From: Thiotrichaceae bacterium
Lineage (GTDB): Bacteria; Pseudomonadota; Gammaproteobacteria; Beggiatoales; Beggiatoaceae
NCBI GenBank assembly: GCA_028688145.1
Contig: JAQTYU010000001.1
Location: 1 to 64,000 of the forward strand
Reading direction: 5' to 3'
Length of the DNA stretch: 64,000 bases
Shown here: positions 34,725-44,280 of the stretch, one piece after another
How the letters are laid out: the number at the start of each line of letters is the position of its first letter
Position numbering within the stretch: the first letter of the stretch is position 1
Made by a program: the position numbers and the translations under genes
The notes under the pieces: model-generated
The model's database searches: none
Seen by the model: the letters and a program-made list of their open reading frames with translations, nothing else
What the model was told of the DNA's origin: nothing

Positions 34725-35730
34725 AGCAAGGCTCTCTTTCACAGAAGGCGATCCGCCTATTATTCCGCGTATTCTGATAGGTGTGCAAGTCTATTGTGCC
34801 GAGTGTACAGCTGTGAGCTACGATGAGGGCATTGTAACATCTAGGCTTTGTAAATAAATGTGTCAGCCAGTTAAATTTTTATCTACTACAATCAGTTATA
34901 AGTTAATCACGATATATCCTGCACTGCAACAAAACTTATTTTATTTAACTCATTTAAAAACAACAAGTTAAATAAAGCATCTATTCCCAATTAAACAAGC
35001 ATTTTATTTCATTGATATTTTACAAATCTAATCTATTCCCCACAATTATTGCAACGCGATAATGACTAATATGCCTCTGAAAAGAGAGCTAACCGCGCCC
35101 TTGTGTTCTGAAAAGCCCAATATAATTTAAATATTACACAGTTATAAAACTTGAGTTATCATAAAAATATTAATATTTATAATAGGTTAATAAGAGTTGC
35201 TATTAATTTTTTAGCCATAAATCAATAATAGAAGCTATATTTACAGTTTTTATAAAAAAATACCTATTAAATACTTTAGTCGCTAAGAACCCCAAATTTT
35301 ACTATAATTGCTTTATAAAACGTAAAGTTATTTAAAAAATGTCGGTAATGTCGGCTTTTTAACATTGGCTGTTAGCTTTGTGAGTTTGAAAACACGTCAC
35401 TCTTAAAGCTAGCGATTTGTTTCGCTTGATAATCCGCTTTAATCCAAGCAATGGCGTATTTTTTGCTTCAGTTAAAACTAAGCAGTTTAGAATTAAAGTT
35501 TGAGTTTTGACAGATGCTGTTAAAATACAGTATAATTCAAAGTTAATTCCACCAATGACACAAGTTTTCAGTGTATTGATTTGGGACTCGTCAATAAAAT
35601 GTTGCACTTGCACAAATCATGCATAAAAATCTAAGCACTGTGTACTTTCCATTTAAATGCAGCTTGCAGTGCGTTGTTGTCAGAGCGTGTAAGTAGCTAC
35701 TCTCCCACCCTAAATCTTTAGGTAATGCTA
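34725..35730. other. 1-kb AT-rich intergenic region
   Basis: Very AT-rich with runs such as TATTAATATTTATAATAGG near 35170. It separates divergent genes and must hold promoters for both. A minus-strand open frame of 84 codons at 35359-35613 opens with GTG, resembles no family I know and has no clear ribosome site; it is not called. No tRNA or repeat was recognised. Confidence 0.5.
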
Positions 35731-38376
35731 ATGCGTAAATCCAGTATTGCCATACTAGCTTTTGTTTTAGTTAGTAATTTTGTCATTTGGGCAATGTTTA
35801 ATTTGCCTGAAAGTGCACAGGTGTGGACAGGGACGATTCGCGGGGTTTCTTTCAGTCCGTATCAAGCGGAACAAAGTCCCTTCGAGCAAAAGTTTCCCTC
35901 TCCACAAGACATCGAGCATGACTTGCAGTTTTTGCAAGACAAGGTCACCAGCGTGCGGACATATTCCTCAATGGATGGCATTGAAATTGTGCCGCAATTG
36001 GCAGGACATTATGACTTGCACGTTACCGCTGGCGCGTGGATCGACCATCGCCTCGAACGTAATGAAATTGAAATCCGCAATCTGATTAAAAATGCGCAGA
36101 AATATCGCAATATTGATCGGGTCATCGTCGGTAACGAAAGCATTTTGCGGGGCGATTTCACGGTTAAACAATTAATCGAATATATCCGTCGGGTGCGTGC
36201 TTTAACACAAGTGCCCGTCAGTACCGCAGAACCTTGGCACGTTTGGATTGAACATCCTGAATTAGCACAAGAAGTTGATTTCATCGCCGTGCACTTATTA
36301 CCTTACTGGGAAAAAGTTGCCAACGAAGAAGCAGTGCCTTGGGTGTTTGAACATTACAACAAGATTAAAACTGCCTATCCGAATAAACACGTATTAGTGG
36401 GCGAAGTTGGCTGGCCAAGCAACGGTAATCGTTTCGGACGCGCTTCTGCGACTTTGGCAGGGCAGGCAAAGTTCATGCGCCAATTCTTGAATCGTGCAGC
36501 AACGGAACGTTTGGACTACTTCATCATGGAAGCCTTCGACCAACCTTGGAAGAAAGCAATTGAAGGTTCCGTCGGGCGGCACTGGGGGATTTTTGATGCC
36601 AATCGTCATGAAAAATTCTCAATGACAGAAGACATTACCGAAAATCCTTATTGGAGTGCCCAAGCGATTGTAGCAATGGTCTTGTCAGTATTACCAATGC
36701 TGTTCTTCCTGTTCTATTGGCAAAATGTACGCTTACGTGGTCAATTATTCTTTGCCGTGTTGTTACAACTGGCAGCTTCACTGATGACATGGACTTTGTT
36801 CATGCCCGCCACGGTTGAGCTAGGTACTTTGGGCAATGTGGTCTGGGGGGTATTATTACCCGCACAATTGGCTCTGGTGTTTGTGGTGGTGATGAATGCC
36901 TTTGAATTAACCGAAATGGTGTGGAGTCGTTATTTACGCCGTGATTTCAAACCCTTAAAGCCTAATTCTAATTACGCGCCTAAAGTCTCTTTACACTTGG
37001 CGATTTGTAACGAACCGCCTGAAATGGTCAAACTCACTTTAGACAGTTTGGCAAAATTAGACTATCCCAATTTTGAAGTCTTGGTTTTAGATAACAACAC
37101 CGTTGATCCTGAAATTTGGAAACCTGTAGAAGCGCATTGCAAACTGCTAGGGGAAAAATTCCGTTTCTTCCATCTCGGCAAGTGGAAAGGCTATAAAGCA
37201 GGGGCGTTAAACTTTGGTTTGACACAAACCGCGCCTGATGCCGAAGTGATTGGGGTTATCGACAGCGATTATTTAGTGGAATCCGATTGGCTTAGCACCT
37301 TAGTACCTTACTTTGAAAATCAGAAAGTGGGTTTTGTGCAAGCTCCGCAAGATAATCGTGAATGGGAAGGCGACCTGTTTAAAACCATGTGTAACTGGGA
37401 ATATGCAGGATTCTTTAACATTGGTATGGTACAACGTAACGAACGCGATGCGATTATTCAACACGGCACCATGACTTTAATTCGGCGCAGTGCCTTGAAT
37501 GAAGTCGGTGATTGGGGCGAATGGTGTATCTGTGAAGATGCTGAGCTTGGAATGCGTTTAATGCGCGCAGGCTATAACTCCGTATACGTCAATCATGCTT
37601 ATGGCAAGGGTTTAACCCCAGACAGCTTTGCAGGTTACAAGCGTCAACGCTTCCGTTGGGTTTATGGCGCAGTGCAAATTATGCGTAAACGCTGGCGTTG
37701 GTTGTTGACCGAAAAGACGGGTTTAACTCTGGGGCAACGAGTGCACTTTATCGCAGGTTGGTTCCCTTGGTTTACTGATGCCATGCACTTAACCTTTACC
37801 TTTGCGGGTATCTTCTGGTCAATTGCGATGGTGCTGTTCCCCGAAACTTTCGAGTTTCCTTTAGCCGTGTTCTTAGTGCCGACACTAGGCGTGTTTGCTT
37901 TCAAGATTATCCATGCACTGGCTTTGTACAAAGTGCGGGTAAAATGCAGCTTCTGGCAACGGATTGGTGCAGCGATTGCGGGCATGGGTTTAACTCATGC
38001 GATTGCACGGGCGATTTGGTTAGGTTTAACTACGACTCAACTGCCATTTATGCGTACCCCAAAATGTGAAAATAAGCCCGCGATTTTGGTCGGCTTCTAC
38101 ATGGTTTGGGAAGAAGTGCGGATTATGTTGTTGCTGTGGTTTGCTGCATTAAGCGTGCTGCTGCGTTTTGGCACAACCGAGTGGGAATCTAATGTATGGG
38201 TGACGATTTTATTAGTACAATCAGTCCCCTATGCAGCGGCACTGTTCACTTCATTGGCAAACGTGGTGACAGCGGAACAAGTGCAAACTTGGGCAAAACC
38301 GCTGTTACAAGTTAACAAGTCCTTGAAAGATTTGTTGAATCCTCAAAGTCCCGTGAGAACTTCTCGCAGTCATTAA
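35731..38376 (+). CDS. ndvB: GH17-GT2 beta-glucan synthase, NdvB-like
   Basis: 881 residues from the second ATG, which is the better placed behind TTAGG. A signal anchor (5-25) precedes a GH17-like domain with both acids: RVIVGNESILRGD (Glu136) and VLVGEVGWPSNG (Glu225). Four membrane helices follow (about 315-410), then a GT2 domain: LAICNEPPEMVKLTL, VIDSDY, ICEDAELGMRLMRAG and the QxxRW motif in KRQRFRWVYGA. More helices end the protein. The layout matches Pseudomonas NdvB, which makes beta-1,3-glucans with possible 1,6 branching in the periplasm. Substrate UDP-glucose is inferred. Confidence 0.88.
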   Translation: MRKSSIAILAFVLVSNFVIWAMFNLPESAQVWTGTIRGVSFSPYQAEQSPFEQKFPSPQDIEHDLQFLQDKVTSVRTYSSMDGIEIVPQLAGHYDLHVTAGAWIDHRLERNEIEIRNLIKNAQKYRNIDRVIVGNESILRGDFTVKQLIEYIRRVRALTQVPVSTAEPWHVWIEHPELAQEVDFIAVHLLPYWEKVANEEAVPWVFEHYNKIKTAYPNKHVLVGEVGWPSNGNRFGRASATLAGQAKFMRQFLNRAATERLDYFIMEAFDQPWKKAIEGSVGRHWGIFDANRHEKFSMTEDITENPYWSAQAIVAMVLSVLPMLFFLFYWQNVRLRGQLFFAVLLQLAASLMTWTLFMPATVELGTLGNVVWGVLLPAQLALVFVVVMNAFELTEMVWSRYLRRDFKPLKPNSNYAPKVSLHLAICNEPPEMVKLTLDSLAKLDYPNFEVLVLDNNTVDPEIWKPVEAHCKLLGEKFRFFHLGKWKGYKAGALNFGLTQTAPDAEVIGVIDSDYLVESDWLSTLVPYFENQKVGFVQAPQDNREWEGDLFKTMCNWEYAGFFNIGMVQRNERDAIIQHGTMTLIRRSALNEVGDWGEWCICEDAELGMRLMRAGYNSVYVNHAYGKGLTPDSFAGYKRQRFRWVYGAVQIMRKRWRWLLTEKTGLTLGQRVHFIAGWFPWFTDAMHLTFTFAGIFWSIAMVLFPETFEFPLAVFLVPTLGVFAFKIIHALALYKVRVKCSFWQRIGAAIAGMGLTHAIARAIWLGLTTTQLPFMRTPKCENKPAILVGFYMVWEEVRIMLLLWFAALSVLLRFGTTEWESNVWVTILLVQSVPYAAALFTSLANVVTAEQVQTWAKPLLQVNKSLKDLLNPQSPVRTSRSH

Positions 38377-38397
38377 TTTCTAATCGTTGTTAAAATC

Positions 38398-38434
38398 AAG
38401 CCCGCTTAAAGTATTAATTTTAAGCGGGCTTTTT
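38398..38434 (+). terminator. Rho-independent terminator of ndvB
   Basis: AAGCCCGCTTAAA and TTTAAGCGGGCTT pair across an 8-base loop, followed by a T-run, 22 bases after the stop. Confidence 0.9.
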
Positions 38435-38560
38435 CATCGAATAAGGCTTGTTGCTAGAAATTCAATCAACTAAACTATAGTCAAATTATACGTATTAAGC
38501 ACGGCATCAATTTTGCTTAATTATCCTAAATTGCTACCTCAGATTATTGAAGTGTGAATC

Positions 38561-41089
38561 ATGAAAAATCGCCTACTGCTTATTATCTCTGTCTATCTTG
38601 CCTCAATAGCAACGCCGAGTTTTGCCATTCGCCCAGAAGGCACGCAAACTTCAACAACATCCTCAACTGAAACTAATCAAGACTCTGACTCATCGGAAAC
38701 AACTGCTTCAAAAACTGAGGCGACAAAATCCGAAACTACAACAGCAGCGAGCACCAGTAAATCAGGAGATTCAGGTTCTAAATCATCTGGCAATGGCACC
38801 ACGGAAAGTGTGACCCCTTCTAAATCGGAAACGTCCAGCAGCAGTTCATCCAAAACTGAAACGCCTGAGATTGTAGCCCCGAGAGCAGAAACCTCAGCAC
38901 CTGTAGTAGCAAATACCCCGAAAGTTGAAACCCCTGCGGCAAATCCCGTGAGTGCTGTGAAAGCTGAAACTGCGGCACAAACGCCAAAAGCTGAAACGCC
39001 CACTGTTGTCACCACAACCCCGAAAGTTGAAACCCCTGCGGCAAATCCCGTGAGTGAAGTGAAGACTGAAACTGCGGCACAAACGCCAAAAGCTGAAACG
39101 CCCGCTGTTGTCACCACAAGCCCGAAAGTTGAAACCCCTGCGGCAAATCCGATCGCGATTTCAGCCCCCAGCGTTTCTTTGAGTGCTCCCGCGCCAAACC
39201 CTGTTTACATTGCTCCAAAAGTTGAAACCACAGAGAAAACAGACAGTAAAACTACTGTTGACAAAACGAGCACTGACACCAAGAAAGATACCGTCGTTGA
39301 GACTGAGGTTAAAGACGATAAAAAAGATGATAAGACCACGACAGCGGTTGAAAACACAAAGGATAAAGTCACGCCGATAGACACCATCTTTATGGCAAAA
39401 GACGATGCTGCCAAAACTTGCCCCAATACCCCTGCAATTGTTGATATTGGAAGTAATGATGAAATTAAAGGTGTCGGTACTTATCGCACAACTTTTCATG
39501 TTAGTAATGGTAGCAGTGTGACCAATAATTGGGATGGGTATGGCAAAGATGGTACGGTCACTTATGTTCCGAGTAAAGATTTTCGCGGTTTAGACAGCTT
39601 CACTTATACGATTCGTGATCAAGATGGCAATACCTCGGTGGCAACAGTTTCGATGGATGTATCTTGTGATGAAACAGGTTTCAGTAGCGTGTCTTCATGT
39701 AGTGCTTATGCCATCAGCGATGATTACAGCTTGATGCCTGTGGTTGTGCACCGCACCCAATTGTTAAAAATTGACCAAGATTCTGGGCAAGTCACCACTA
39801 TCGGCGCGCCTCTGCCCCCAAAAGAAGGGATTGAAGGCTTAGCCATCAGCCCGATTACGCACACCATGTATGCAATTTCTGGCGGCTATGCGGCGAAAAG
39901 TTTGAATGGTAGCTTGTACCGCGTAAACTCCAGTACAGGCGAGATTCAATTAGTTGGAGAAACGGGTTTTAAAGGCACGTCTTCACTGGCATTTCGTAAT
40001 GATGGTTCATTGTGGGCTTGGTCAAATTCAGGTTTGATTTCAATTGACCCCAGCACTGCAAAATCATCACTGGTTTTCAGTTCAGACAAAAACTTTGAAG
40101 GGCTTGCATGGAGCAGCGACGGAAAAACTTTATATGCCAGCAAGTTTGCCAGTTTGTGGGCTTATGACGGCACGGATGTGAAACGTATCTGCAATAACTT
40201 CCCTGATGAAGTTGAGTCTTTAGAAACTTTAGGCAATGGCTTGTTGATGTATGCCTTAAGTCAGCAACGGGTTGATGCCGCTAGTAATGCTTTATATGTC
40301 TACGATCCTAAACAATGCAAAGTCATTTCCAGCGTACCTGTTGGCGGACATCGAGACATCGAAAGCCTTGCATGGGCGTATGACTGTCAAAGTCATGCAG
40401 CCAGCACTTCAGGTACGGTTAAATTTGAAGGCGCAGCTGAAACGCAAATGTGTTTAGAACCCAGCCAATGGTTGGAAGTGAAAGGCACGGTGTCTTTACA
40501 ATCTGCCAGTGCCTCAGCACAACTGCAAACCGTGTGGCAAGTGATTGAACCACCACAATCGGAATGTCCTGATGGCGAATGTAAACAAGCCCAAGTCAAA
40601 ACCCAAGTGGTCACAGGCGATTCCGCTTTCTATATCAAAGGCTGGTGGGATGGTTTGAAAAAACAAAGCGCGGTTAAATTGCGTTACACCGCAAAATTGT
40701 TAGACATGCAAGGACAGCCTTTGGCAGGCAGTGGAGAAGTGAGCAAAACTTTGGTCGCAACCGCAGAAGCTTGTGGAAAAGCAGGGAGTTCCTTACCTGC
40801 AGGCGTGGTCGGGCAACCTGCCGCTGATACGAATGCCTTACAAAGCTATTTCAAAGAAATGGGTTTGAAGCAATTTAGCATTGACGATCACGGCAAATTA
40901 AGTGTTACTTTTGATGGAAAAACGCACTACGGCATGTTCTCTTTCATCCTTGAACAAGGCAGTGCAAATGCAGAACAAAAGCTCACCTTGAAAGCAATTC
41001 CCGATGCAAATGCAGATGGCGTTGATGATTTTGTGGTGATTTATCCCAATGGACAAACCCAATTATTGTTGTATTTGGGGAATCAGTAA
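38561..41089 (+). CDS. Secreted multi-domain protein with low-complexity and beta-propeller-like regions
   Basis: 842 residues with a Sec signal (1-22, ending TPSFA). Residues 25-290 are Ser/Thr/Lys/Glu/Pro-rich and contain a 34-residue repeat (PKVETPAANPVSAVKAETAA and following), two full units plus a partial. Residues about 300-370 form an Ig/cadherin-like domain ending YVPSKDFRGLDSFTYTIRDQ. Residues about 385-610 look like a six-bladed beta-propeller (repeated short 'sSttGEI...vGetgf.gtssLAf' patterns, IEGLAISPITHTMYAIS). A Cys-containing beta-rich tail follows and ends in VVIYPNGQTQLLLYLGNQ. Probably a cell-surface or matrix protein; no enzyme motif is seen. Confidence 0.75.
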   Translation: MKNRLLLIISVYLASIATPSFAIRPEGTQTSTTSSTETNQDSDSSETTASKTEATKSETTTAASTSKSGDSGSKSSGNGTTESVTPSKSETSSSSSSKTETPEIVAPRAETSAPVVANTPKVETPAANPVSAVKAETAAQTPKAETPTVVTTTPKVETPAANPVSEVKTETAAQTPKAETPAVVTTSPKVETPAANPIAISAPSVSLSAPAPNPVYIAPKVETTEKTDSKTTVDKTSTDTKKDTVVETEVKDDKKDDKTTTAVENTKDKVTPIDTIFMAKDDAAKTCPNTPAIVDIGSNDEIKGVGTYRTTFHVSNGSSVTNNWDGYGKDGTVTYVPSKDFRGLDSFTYTIRDQDGNTSVATVSMDVSCDETGFSSVSSCSAYAISDDYSLMPVVVHRTQLLKIDQDSGQVTTIGAPLPPKEGIEGLAISPITHTMYAISGGYAAKSLNGSLYRVNSSTGEIQLVGETGFKGTSSLAFRNDGSLWAWSNSGLISIDPSTAKSSLVFSSDKNFEGLAWSSDGKTLYASKFASLWAYDGTDVKRICNNFPDEVESLETLGNGLLMYALSQQRVDAASNALYVYDPKQCKVISSVPVGGHRDIESLAWAYDCQSHAASTSGTVKFEGAAETQMCLEPSQWLEVKGTVSLQSASASAQLQTVWQVIEPPQSECPDGECKQAQVKTQVVTGDSAFYIKGWWDGLKKQSAVKLRYTAKLLDMQGQPLAGSGEVSKTLVATAEACGKAGSSLPAGVVGQPAADTNALQSYFKEMGLKQFSIDDHGKLSVTFDGKTHYGMFSFILEQGSANAEQKLTLKAIPDANADGVDDFVVIYPNGQTQLLLYLGNQ
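38918..39150. repeat. 102-bp tandem repeat in the secreted protein gene
   Basis: CCGAAAGTTGAAACCCCTGC recurs at 38918, 39020 and 39122, exactly 102 bp apart. Units 1 and 2 are nearly identical; unit 3 is cut after about 30 bp. Confidence 0.9.
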
Positions 41090-41121
41090 GCTTTTTGAAT
41101 TATTAAGTATGTTGTAAAAAT

Positions 41122-41160
41122 AGCCCCGCTGAATAGCAATATTTGGCGGGGCTTGTTTTT
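41122..41160 (+). terminator. Rho-independent terminator after the secreted protein gene
   Basis: AGCCCCGC and GCGGGGCT frame a 16-base loop that can pair further (TGAATA/TATTTG); TTGTTTTT follows. Confidence 0.85.
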
Positions 41161-41303
41161 GGTGGGGATTTTAAAATATTATCTGAATCAGGATTTACGG
41201 GATTATCCGAATTAAGCAGGATTCTCCTTAAAATAATTAGGAGACGCGTTAATCGAGAGTATTTAACCCGCTTTAGGGGATTTAGGGCTACTTTAAAACC
41301 ACG

Positions 41304-41924
41304 TTAATGATAACGTTTGCGATTCGGCTGTTCATCGTCATTCTCATCAAAATAGCCTTCATCGTCATCCTCATTCATATCATAATCGTCGTCGTCATCA
41401 TTGTATTCATCATAGCTTTCTTCAGACATGACTAATCTGCCCTCGTGTAACAAACCTCGGGCAATTTCGAGCAATTCATCATGATCTTCAGCGGAATAAA
41501 TTTCATCATCGCAGTCACCCCCAAAACCCGTCTCATAACTAAAACGTTCTTTACCATCGTAGGCGTAAATGATCCACTCACCGACTTGATCATTAAATTC
41601 CACCGCGATTAATTGTGTGGGATGTAAACTGATTAACATCTCGTGCATCATGTCCCAAAAATCTGAACCGCGTAACACCCCACCTTCCAAATAAAAACTC
41701 ACCCCATTACCTGTGGTTTTTTCAACATTATAGATTTGACAGTTAGCAACATCTTCATAGAATGGGGTATAACCCGTGCCCAGTTTCTCTAATAAGGCAT
41801 GTTGTGGAATAAAATTTTCTTGGACTGCCGCATCATAATCATAATCATGCAGTAAAGTGTATAAACCCTCCTGCGTGGTAGAATCGGCAAAGCTGCATTC
41901 CACTTTAAGCGAAATAGCGGACAT
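41304..41924 (-). CDS. Unknown protein with strongly acidic C-terminal tail
   Basis: 206 residues, no signal peptide or membrane helix. Residues 1-160 look globular (VECSFADSTTQEGLYTLL, GVSFYLEGGVLRGSDFWDMM, EWIIYAYDGKERFSYETGFG). The last 40 residues are almost all Asp/Glu/Tyr/Asn (DEYNDDDDDYDMNEDDDEG) and close with a basic NRKRYH. Acidic tails of this kind occur in chaperones, DNA mimics and calcium or metal binders. I do not recognise the family. It stands alone, with repeat DNA on its upstream side. Confidence 0.65.
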   Translation of the reverse strand: MSAISLKVECSFADSTTQEGLYTLLHDYDYDAAVQENFIPQHALLEKLGTGYTPFYEDVANCQIYNVEKTTGNGVSFYLEGGVLRGSDFWDMMHEMLISLHPTQLIAVEFNDQVGEWIIYAYDGKERFSYETGFGGDCDDEIYSAEDHDELLEIARGLLHEGRLVMSEESYDEYNDDDDDYDMNEDDDEGYFDENDDEQPNRKRYH

Positions 41925-42507
41925 GGTAGAGTTCCTCTAAAATAAAAATCCGAACTTTTGTGAACACGGCGGAAAATACGAAAGCCTGATTAAACGATGC
42001 AATGAAACCCGTGCTTTAAATTTTTGGTAGTGCTAAATAGATATAGATAATGATTTGTTCACCCCCTTTGAATAAAGGGGGCAGGGGGGATTTAAAAATC
42101 TCAACAGTTGCGACGATCTTAAATCCCCCTCCGCCCCCTCGCGTTGCTCTCCCCCTTTTCCAAAGGGGGAAGTTAAATCTGCATTTAGCCTTATTTGTTT
42201 AGCACTCCTAAATTTTTTTTATGCAGAGGACTTTATGAAAGCGTACAGCACCCCAATTCAGTAGCACAGTATATTTAATCGTAGATCACATTTATTATCC
42301 CTAATCAGGCACAACAACGCGTCATGGGGCTGGGTCAATAGCTAATATTTTAGCATGTTTTCAAAGCCTCACTGGCGTAGCTACTGGGATTTATACCCCT
42401 GAAATTTTCCTACTATATTTTGGAAAGCATTCATACAAATTTAGAGCAGTGTTTAGTCAACAAGATTTTTAGTTAGAATTCTTTCAAAAATCCAGTACAA
42501 TGAAAAA
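41925..42507. other. Intergenic region with C/G-rich inverted repeats
   Basis: 583 bp. From 42058 to 42178 it contains CCCCCTTT/AAAGGGGG hairpins and the inverted pair GGGGGGATTTAA and TTAAATCCCCCT, another dispersed-repeat type. The remainder (42185-42500) shows no gene; it should hold the promoter of the metal-efflux operon, but no inverted operator could be picked with confidence. Confidence 0.5.
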
Positions 42508-42918
42508 ATGATTCATTTATCTTACCTGTGCAAACTGCGTTATTTATCCCGAGGGCTTCGTCTCGCTTTGTTGTGCTATCTCTGTTTAGTACAATTTGCA
42601 GCCCCACTGGTGCACGCACACAGCATCACCAGTGATATTTCACAGCCCGCCGAAGGCTTGCATTATCTACACCCTTACGGTGTGCCTCCAAGCAGCTTAG
42701 CCGCCCTATTAACCAGCACCTGTGAAAATATGGAAGTGGGGATTAGCGAATTAGAAACGGAATCTGTTCGACACCCCTTGATGAAACCTGCACCACCACA
42801 GGTTTTTATCCGCGCTCGGGGAAAAACCAAAATATCCTCTAAACCCCGCGTGACTTATTACCACCCCTCGCTTTTTTATTACTCCTGCGCCCCACGATCC
42901 CCACCGCAACGCTCATAA
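42508..42918 (+). CDS. Small exported protein at the head of the metal-efflux genes
   Basis: 136 residues. A basic start and hydrophobic segment (about 14-38, LRLALLCYLCLVQFAAPLVH) make a likely signal peptide with cleavage after VHAHS. The mature part is short, with scattered His and Cys (HAHS, HYLHPYG, a Cys in LTSTCENM, YSCAPRSP), which could bind metal. Not a known family. It precedes czcC by 117 bases in the same direction. No strong ribosome site is visible, so the start is uncertain. Could be a metal-sensing leader or a periplasmic metal carrier. Confidence 0.55.
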   Translation: MIHLSYLCKLRYLSRGLRLALLCYLCLVQFAAPLVHAHSITSDISQPAEGLHYLHPYGVPPSSLAALLTSTCENMEVGISELETESVRHPLMKPAPPQVFIRARGKTKISSKPRVTYYHPSLFYYSCAPRSPPQRS

Positions 42919-43035
42919 TCACCGCTTCATTGAAGTACATTTAAGCCTGCGCTAAGGCAAAACTGCTCTAATCCCGTATTAGGGTTTGTGCCTGCACCGC
43001 TAGTCAGCTAATAATTAAAAACCGTGGAATAACAG

Positions 43036-44280
43036 ATGAATAAAAAATTCATGGGGCTCACTTTACTTATCTTACAGTGCCTAAGCCCTAGCATTAGTCT
43101 AGCTGCCGCCCACAGCGACAGCCTCCAAACCAGCAAACAATTAAGTTTACATGCGATCGTCGAACACACCTTTGAACGACATCCCAATTTACAAGTGTTA
43201 ACTGCCCGCATTCAAGAAGCGGAAGCCTTGTCCAAAGCCGCCAACACCTTGCTGGCAGGCAGCCCCGCCGTAACTTTGCGCCATCAAACCGATCAATTAG
43301 GTTCACGCACTGGTTTGCGTGAATGGGAAGCGGGTTTAGAAATGCCCTTATGGTTTCCTGCCCAAAAAGCCGCGCGCCAGTATTTGGCAGAACAAGCTCA
43401 GCAAAACATACCGATTGCAAAAACTGCCTTATCTTTATTAATCGCAGGGCAAGTGCGTGAATATTTATGGGAAATTGCTTGGCAAAAAAATCTGCTCGCC
43501 CTCAGCACCCAAGAAATGAATGCTGCCAAAGTGATTGAAAACAAAGTGCGCCGCCGTTTTGAATTGGGTGAATTGGCACGTACTGATTTATTGCTGGCGC
43601 AAGAAGAAAGTTTACGCAAGCAAACCGCGCTACTCAATGTGCAAACTGAAGTTCAACATGCCCAAAAACGCTATGAACTGTTCACAGGATTAAACCAAAT
43701 TCCTAGCGACTATCAAGAACAGCTCAGCCCGCTTGAAGAAATTAATTTAGAACATCCGCTGTTAAATCAAGCACAAAGTAAAGTTGTACAAGCGCAAGCG
43801 CAGGTTCAAGTCAGCCGTGCGGAAAAACGTGAAAATCCCCAATTGACGTTGGGCGTGCGCCGTGAACGCTCTCGTGCTAACGACGACCCTTATCAAAACA
43901 GTATCGGTTTAAGTGTGCGAATTCCTTTGGGCAATGAAGCCCATGCCGCAACCCGCATCACCACCGCAGAACGGGTACAAGCCGAATTGCAAAGTGAACG
44001 CGATTTGCTGAAACGTGAATTAGAAATTGCGCTGCACGAAGCGGAACACATGTTAAATACTTATCGTGAAACTTTGGTTCTGGCGAAACAGCAACATCAA
44101 TTAGCGCAGGAAAATTTACGCCTGACCCGCCAAGCCTTTGAAATTGGGGAAGCGGATTTGGTGAGTTTACAACGGGTGCAAGCCCTTGCCTTTGCCGCAG
44201 AACGCACTGCGCTACAACAAAGTCTTGCCGTACAACGCGCGATTTCTCGTTATAACCAAGCTGTGGGAGTGTTGCCATGA
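43036..44280 (+). CDS. czcC: Heavy-metal efflux outer membrane protein, CzcC type
   Basis: 414 residues with a signal peptide (ending SISLAAAHS). Two outer-membrane-factor repeats: LHAIVEHTFERHPNLQVLTA and LNQAQSKVVQAQAQVQVSRA. RRRFELGELARTDLLLAQEE and TRQAFEIGEADLVSLQRVQA are the paired helical motifs typical of the family. It is the outer membrane duct of the tripartite pump. The stop overlaps the czcB start by four bases (ATGA). Confidence 0.9.
   Translation: MNKKFMGLTLLILQCLSPSISLAAAHSDSLQTSKQLSLHAIVEHTFERHPNLQVLTARIQEAEALSKAANTLLAGSPAVTLRHQTDQLGSRTGLREWEAGLEMPLWFPAQKAARQYLAEQAQQNIPIAKTALSLLIAGQVREYLWEIAWQKNLLALSTQEMNAAKVIENKVRRRFELGELARTDLLLAQEESLRKQTALLNVQTEVQHAQKRYELFTGLNQIPSDYQEQLSPLEEINLEHPLLNQAQSKVVQAQAQVQVSRAEKRENPQLTLGVRRERSRANDDPYQNSIGLSVRIPLGNEAHAATRITTAERVQAELQSERDLLKRELEIALHEAEHMLNTYRETLVLAKQQHQLAQENLRLTRQAFEIGEADLVSLQRVQALAFAAERTALQQSLAVQRAISRYNQAVGVLP

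Noticed and set aside
35359..35613. Minus-strand 84-codon open frame in the AT-rich region before ndvB
   Set aside because: GTG start, no ribosome site, no recognisable motif; kept only as a note in the region entry.
34725..35730. tRNA or small RNA gene in the long AT-rich gap
   Set aside because: No cloverleaf, T-loop consensus or strong terminator was seen.
38677..39117. Minus-strand open frame opposite the secreted protein's repeats
   Set aside because: Antisense shadow of the 102-bp repeat; no start context.
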